Shown here piece by piece: positions 6,638 to 10,881 of a stretch of 10,881 nucleotides of DNA (positions are counted from its first letter, which is position 1; the number at the start of each line of letters is the position of its first letter). Both the position numbers and the translations under genes were made by a program. The stretch is from Candidatus Woesearchaeota archaeon (GTDB lineage Archaea; Nanobdellota; Nanobdellia; Woesearchaeales; B29-G15). The DNA lies in NCBI GenBank assembly GCA_003650585.1, contig QMQS01000027.1:1-10881 (forward strand), written 5' to 3'. The notes beneath the pieces are model-generated. The model worked only from the letters and a program-made list of their open reading frames with translations. It was not told where the DNA came from and ran no database searches.

Positions 6638-7576
6638 ATGAAGAGGAGGGTTATAAGGCAGGGGCATGGCACATTCACCATAACACTTCCCAAGAAGTGG
6701 TGCGAGCAACAGGGGATACAACCAGGGGATGAAATAGAAGTAGAAATTGAGGAAGATTGTTTGCGGGTGAGTTCTGAGCCCAAGAAAAAGGGCTCAAAAA
6801 TTCATATAGACATTACTGGGCTAGATAGATGCTCTATACTCTACTCAATTAGGAACGCTTATCGCATGGGGTATGATGTGATAGAACTTACATTTGAAAA
6901 CTCGAGCACTGTGTATTACCGCACACTTGAGAGTGTCAGTGTGCTTTCTGTGGTCCATTACGAGGTTAACAACCTTATTGGTGTAGAGGTGATTCACCAG
7001 ACCTCTAATTCTTGCACAATAAAGGATATCTCTTCTCCCTCCTCTGAGGAGTTTGAGACAATCCTAAGGAGAATATTCATACTAATGACCCAAACTGCAG
7101 AGGACCTTGTGAGTGGTATTGAGAATTTTGACTTGGATCTGGTGAGAACAACTGAGGAGAAGCATGACACCATAACAAAGTTTGTTAGCTACTGCTTGAG
7201 GCTAATAAACAAGAGAAGGGATATTCCATATAAGCAACACGCTTTGGTTTACCATATAATAGCAAACATAGACAAGATTGTTGACATATTCAAATATACT
7301 GCACGCAACTTCTTGTATTACAACAAGCCCATGGGCAAACACTCTATAGAGCTAATGAAGCAAATGGTACACTCATTAAAACTCTACTACGAGTTCTTTT
7401 ACAAGTTTGATTCAAACAAAGTGGTGGAGATTGACAAAAACAGGGATGATGTGCTACGCAAAATAAAACAGGGTTATAACTTACTCACCAAGGAGGAAAT
7501 GCTGATAATCACTAACTTTGAGCAGACCCTTGAGCTTCTTGCTGATTTGGTTGTATCAAGAATGGGCTTGGAGTAG
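6638..7576 (+). CDS. PhoU-domain regulator with N-terminal AbrB/SpoVT-type DNA-binding domain
   Basis: From the ATG at 6638 this is a 312-residue protein. Residues 1-45 (MKRRVIRQGHGTFTITLPKKW, then GIQPGDEIEVEIEED) are a swapped-hairpin AbrB/SpoVT domain that binds DNA. Residues about 130-312 are helical and match PhoU (ETILRRIFILMTQTAEDLVSG, later ANIDKIVDIFKYTARN). Between them lies a beta-rich linker region. This AbrB-PhoU architecture is common in archaea and is usually described as a phosphate-uptake regulator. No phosphate transporter genes are visible here, so its target is uncertain; the divergent operon is an obvious candidate. Relatives normally begin MKRxVI, and the TATA box is 26-27 bases from 6638, so I chose this start over ATG 6620. 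Its last 65 bases overlap the convergent giant gene. The architecture is confident, the regulated genes are not. Confidence 0.85.
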   Translation: MKRRVIRQGHGTFTITLPKKWCEQQGIQPGDEIEVEIEEDCLRVSSEPKKKGSKIHIDITGLDRCSILYSIRNAYRMGYDVIELTFENSSTVYYRTLESVSVLSVVHYEVNNLIGVEVIHQTSNSCTIKDISSPSSEEFETILRRIFILMTQTAEDLVSGIENFDLDLVRTTEEKHDTITKFVSYCLRLINKRRDIPYKQHALVYHIIANIDKIVDIFKYTARNFLYYNKPMGKHSIELMKQMVHSLKLYYEFFYKFDSNKVVEIDKNRDDVLRKIKQGYNLLTKEEMLIITNFEQTLELLADLVVSRMGLE

Positions 7577-10500
7577 AACCTTTTTGGATGGTTTGGTAAG
7601 CATGCTCCCTTATATTTTGTATGCTTAGGTAATCATTCACAAGCATTCCAAGGGTTTTATGAAGCTCAACTAGCGGCTCTTTGAGTCTGGTAAGCTCCAG
7701 CAACCATATATGGTTTATCATGTAATCTAAAGCAATGAACGCTTCTCTAGCGTGGTAAGCCACACACCTTGCGTGCATGTCCACATCTCCAAGATTGCCT
7801 CTCCTTGCTGCTTCTGCAATATCCCTTATACTATAGCCTGCATACTCCAAGTGTCTGTGTAATCTGGCTATGTGGAATAATCTGTGTGTGGTTTCATACT
7901 CTGCTGGGTCTACAAACTGTAAGAACCTGTGGCTATTTCGATAGATGCCAGGGGTTTGTATATCTCTCCGCTCTAAAAGCTCGGCTATCCTTGCTATCTC
8001 TTTCTCTATAGGTATGGCTTTGCTTCCCTTAGATCTTTCAAGCACCTCATCAAGCCCCTTTGGGATATATGCACGCATCGCCCAATTATCATAAGAGTTG
8101 AGTATCTCTAGTAAGCTTATCAACTTTCTTGATAACAGATACCTATCAATCAGGTTCTCTTTCTCCACAGGCGTGAGGTAATCTCTGGCTTCGTTGAACG
8201 CCTGTTCGTCATTATCAAAATCCCAACCACACTCCAATTTGCTTATGAGGTCTATTAGATAGCATCCCCTCCTATCGCTCTCAAAGTCCACAGGTGTTAC
8301 AAGCCCATCTGGGCTTATAATATCATTCCTCGGCGAGGCATCTTTGTAGTAAACCCCCTCTTTGGATGCTTCTCTTAGGACTCTATCAACACTCTCATAT
8401 TGGCTAAGTATTTGCTCCTGAAGCTCTTTTGGAACAGACAAACCAAGCAGGTTTTGGAGCCGTTCAAATAACAATCTCTTGAGCCGTATAATATAGTACC
8501 CTTCCTTCAATGGTTCTTTACTCAACCCCTTCCATACGTCGGATAGCTGATGTATGAGTGCAAGCTGGTCAATGGCTGTAGCAAAGTAATCCCTCTTCTC
8601 TTCTGGTGCGAATCCCCCTACTTCGTGCCTCTTCATCTTTACTATCTTGTGGTATGCACACTCACCCGGGATTAGAGACCAAAGGTTCCAGTTGTAGCTT
8701 ATGCCATCCCTTGCTACTAGGTCATCCCCTGCGCATAGGGGCACAAGGTGGCGGCAGTTTTTTAAGAAATGCCAGATATCTATATTGAAATAAAAGGCGT
8801 TCTCCATCTCCCTAAAGTGTGTATCATCCTCCTCTGATTTTGGTTTCTTGAGCTTCAACACAAAGCTAAGCTTTTCTTGATTAGAGAAAACAAGCTCCAC
8901 CATGAAAACAGGATTGGTGGAGTATACACCCACTCTGCGTTCGTAGAACTCTGCGACTGGGTTGCTCACTATAGCTTGGAATCTCTCAGTTGTGTATCCC
9001 TCTGGGGGCTCTAAAGCATAGGGCGGATATTTCTCAAAGTCCATCTGCCTCAGTTCTCTCATAATCCTGTTGATGAGTTCAATAGTCCTATTCACACCAA
9101 TCATCTCTACGAGTTGATGTCTCTCAAGTATACTTTGCAATGTCTCGCTTTCCTTACCACTCGGTATCTGAAGTTGGCTCTGCAATCCCTTTAGCATTTC
9201 CTCACTCACAGGCTTTTGCTCCTCCACTTGCTTGAGAATCTCTGTTTCTAAGAAGAAAGCAGCTGAGGGCTTATACGCTTCCACCCCTAACTCACCCTCC
9301 TTTGAGATAAGTGAGTAGGGATGAAGGCGGTGTAAGGGGATGTATGTAGCACCACTTTCTATTATCCCCTTCAGTTGCTCCAGCCCCTTTTCAGTTAAAT
9401 CCTGGTATTTGAGTGCAAAATCAAAGAAGCGCACCCTTGCCTTTAAGCTTCCAATCTCCCCCATCTTATTTAGCACCATTTCTAAGAATCTTCTTTTTAG
9501 AATCTTTTTTATTCCCTTTCTATAGGGATCGATCTCACCTATTTCCTCATCCCGCGGAAAAAGCTTAAGAGTGGTGGGCCAGATCTCGCCCCACATTGTT
9601 GATGAGCCATAAGCCACTAGGTAGTCCCGTATGACCTTGCCTAGTGAATCAGGAGGTACGTCAAAGTGGGTTATTCCTTTTAAGAGATGTGACATTGCAT
9701 TATTAATCCAAATGTATTTTGCCATTTGCATTGTATCTTTGTCGATAAATTCAGTTGCTTCCTTTTCCACACACTTCTCTTCAACAGACCTAGCCCATCT
9801 ATTGTTCTCAAACACTTGCTCAACCAGGTCCCCAAGAGTGAAGTAAACCCTAGTGAGAGAGTCTAACCATGAGAACACTTTGGCTTCCATAGATTTTAAG
9901 ATGCTCTCGATATCCTTGTTTGGGTCAAACGAGTTGGGCAATTGCTTTGCATGGTAAAGTGCGCTCTCCAAGATTAGTCTAGCAAACCTCTCTTTTGTTT
10001 TATAGGGCATACTGCTAGCCACCACTAAGCGCTTTCTTTTTGCCTTCTCCACATGATTAATCGCTTCTGTAATCTTGTTTCTCAGGTTCTTGCTCATCTC
10101 GTTGGCAACAGCTATTAGTTGGTGCCCATCCAGCTCAGATGAGCTCAAAAGCTCAACTGTGCTCTGGTAATACTGGCTTAGGATAGCCCTAATACTGCTA
10201 ATCATTGCAGTGTCTATTGGTGCAGAGGAGGAATATTCTGAGCCGAGGAATGATTGTTGGAATACGAAGAATCTTCCAAGTACATCAAGGAGGGGGGGAT
10301 TGAACAGATGGTGGTAGGCCAAGAGGGCTCTGTTGGTGTGCCTCACACTGCTTAGCTCAACCTTTGTGTAGTATTCAAACTCATAATTGTGACCTGAAAC
10401 CAGCACCGGCTCTTTACCTTCTAACACATTATAGGCCTGCTCAAGGCAGGAGAACCCTGGAAATATCTGCTGGAGTTCCCTTATCCTTAACATTTCTTTT

Positions 10501-10880
10501 TTTCGCAAGTCTTCATCTATATTTTGAGCAGAAGAACCCAATATCTTGCAGTAGCCCCTAATAAAATGAAGGATGGAGTCCAAGACACGGGACACGCTTG
10601 CAGTGTGCTCTGAAGGAGAGAGCTTGGGGCTAGCCTCGTTTGGCTGTGAGGGTTGTATGGCGAGATAGTCGAGTAGGTTTAGCACCTTACCAAGCACACC
10701 CACACTCTCCTCCCTTGGATTTTCAGGTGATTCAAGTATCTCATTTGTGGCAAAATTGCTCACATACTCTCCCTGTTTGCCAAATAAGAACTTAAAAGTG
10801 AGATAACACTCATTCAACCCGCGAGAGCACCCTGCCCGTGCAAAAAAGTCGATAGTTGAAAGTAGCCTTTCTAGGGGTGA
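7512..10880 (-). CDS. Giant protein with an aminoglycoside-phosphotransferase/choline-kinase-like domain, 5' end probably outside window
   Basis: A TTG at 10817 would give 1,101 residues, but the frame stays open to base 10880 and reads like protein (for example IDFFARAGC), so the true start is probably outside the window. Numbering is from that TTG. Residues 1-600 are mostly helical and unrecognised. Residues about 620-900 show a protein-kinase-like fold of the APH/ChoK type. VLKLKKP (653-659) is a candidate ATP-lysine strand, with Glu670 or Glu672 in the next helix. QLALIHQ (751-757) precedes the catalytic loop YYKDASPRND, with Asp826 and Asn831 in the D-x4-N spacing, and VDFES holds Asp844 in the metal-binding position. 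RGCYLIDL (850-857) matches the family's GDPLYDLA segment. Residues 900-1080 are helical, with a Gln/Ser/Pro-rich tail. There is no signal peptide or membrane span in view. The acceptor is unknown; it may phosphorylate a small molecule or a protein. Confidence 0.7.
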   Translation of the reverse strand, partial: SPLERLLSTIDFFARAGCSRGLNECYLTFKFLFGKQGEYVSNFATNEILESPENPREESVGVLGKVLNLLDYLAIQPSQPNEASPKLSPSEHTASVSRVLDSILHFIRGYCKILGSSAQNIDEDLRKKEMLRIRELQQIFPGFSCLEQAYNVLEGKEPVLVSGHNYEFEYYTKVELSSVRHTNRALLAYHHLFNPPLLDVLGRFFVFQQSFLGSEYSSSAPIDTAMISSIRAILSQYYQSTVELLSSSELDGHQLIAVANEMSKNLRNKITEAINHVEKAKRKRLVVASSMPYKTKERFARLILESALYHAKQLPNSFDPNKDIESILKSMEAKVFSWLDSLTRVYFTLGDLVEQVFENNRWARSVEEKCVEKEATEFIDKDTMQMAKYIWINNAMSHLLKGITHFDVPPDSLGKVIRDYLVAYGSSTMWGEIWPTTLKLFPRDEEIGEIDPYRKGIKKILKRRFLEMVLNKMGEIGSLKARVRFFDFALKYQDLTEKGLEQLKGIIESGATYIPLHRLHPYSLISKEGELGVEAYKPSAAFFLETEILKQVEEQKPVSEEMLKGLQSQLQIPSGKESETLQSILERHQLVEMIGVNRTIELINRIMRELRQMDFEKYPPYALEPPEGYTTERFQAIVSNPVAEFYERRVGVYSTNPVFMVELVFSNQEKLSFVLKLKKPKSEEDDTHFREMENAFYFNIDIWHFLKNCRHLVPLCAGDDLVARDGISYNWNLWSLIPGECAYHKIVKMKRHEVGGFAPEEKRDYFATAIDQLALIHQLSDVWKGLSKEPLKEGYYIIRLKRLLFERLQNLLGLSVPKELQEQILSQYESVDRVLREASKEGVYYKDASPRNDIISPDGLVTPVDFESDRRGCYLIDLISKLECGWDFDNDEQAFNEARDYLTPVEKENLIDRYLLSRKLISLLEILNSYDNWAMRAYIPKGLDEVLERSKGSKAIPIEKEIARIAELLERRDIQTPGIYRNSHRFLQFVDPAEYETTHRLFHIARLHRHLEYAGYSIRDIAEAARRGNLGDVDMHARCVAYHAREAFIALDYMINHIWLLELTRLKEPLVELHKTLGMLVNDYLSIQNIREHAYQTIQKGSTPSPFLIQPNQQEAQGSAQS
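7581..7585 (+). terminator. Possible oligo-T terminator after the AbrB-PhoU gene
   Basis: TTTTT begins four bases after the PhoU-type stop codon. Archaeal RNA polymerase can stop at short T runs without a hairpin. The run lies inside the convergent giant gene and is short, so this is weak. Confidence 0.25.
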
Positions 10881-10881
10881 C

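Noticed and set aside
6598..6783. Minus-strand open frame of 61 codons over the PhoU promoter and AbrB domain
   Set aside because: It overlaps the well-supported AbrB coding region and the promoter, and its product shows no recognisable motif.
1..10881. CRISPR array, tRNA/rRNA genes, insertion-sequence ends or transposase
   Set aside because: No spaced direct-repeat array, no recognisable tRNA or rRNA segment and no transposase motif was seen on either strand.

Overview
The window looks like a compact archaeal chromosome segment. The evidence is a TFE-alpha zinc ribbon at the left edge, an AbrB-PhoU fusion regulator of the archaeal type, a small Lrp/AsnC regulator, AT-rich TATA-box promoters, Shine-Dalgarno motifs of the AGGTGAT/GGAGGG type and one probable leaderless transcript. 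Almost every base is coding; genes overlap or nearly touch. No rRNA, tRNA, CRISPR array or insertion sequence was seen. The lineage cannot be fixed from the sequence alone. The density and divergent enzymes would suit a poorly cultivated archaeal group, but that is a guess.

Layout. Positions 1-258 (+) hold the 3' end of the TFE-alpha gene. Positions 255-6483 (-) hold six tightly packed genes in one apparent operon. In transcription order these are a bacterial-type (type I-like) GAPDH homologue, an Lrp/AsnC regulator, a long PfkB-family kinase, a protein with a C-terminal half resembling phosphodiester glycosidases (NAGPA/DUF2233), a second PfkB-family kinase and a SAM-dependent methyltransferase. 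Their junctions are overlaps of 10 (or 4), 7 and 4 bases and gaps of 17 and 23 bases. Positions 6484-6637 form an AT-rich divergent promoter region of about 150 bp. Positions 6638-7576 (+) hold the AbrB-PhoU regulator. From 7512 to the right edge (-) runs one very large gene (more than 1,100 codons) with an aminoglycoside-phosphotransferase/choline-kinase-like kinase domain in its C-terminal half. It is probably cut by the window edge.

How the genes may work together (inference). Two sugar/nucleoside-type kinases, a phosphodiesterase-like hydrolase and an aldehyde-phosphate dehydrogenase under one promoter, with an Lrp regulator inside, suggest a self-regulated pathway. It might release, phosphorylate and oxidise a sugar or nucleoside derivative. 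No substrate can be named. The divergent PhoU-type regulator shares the promoter region and could link the module to phosphate status. The operon and the giant kinase-like protein are the two parts most worth follow-up.
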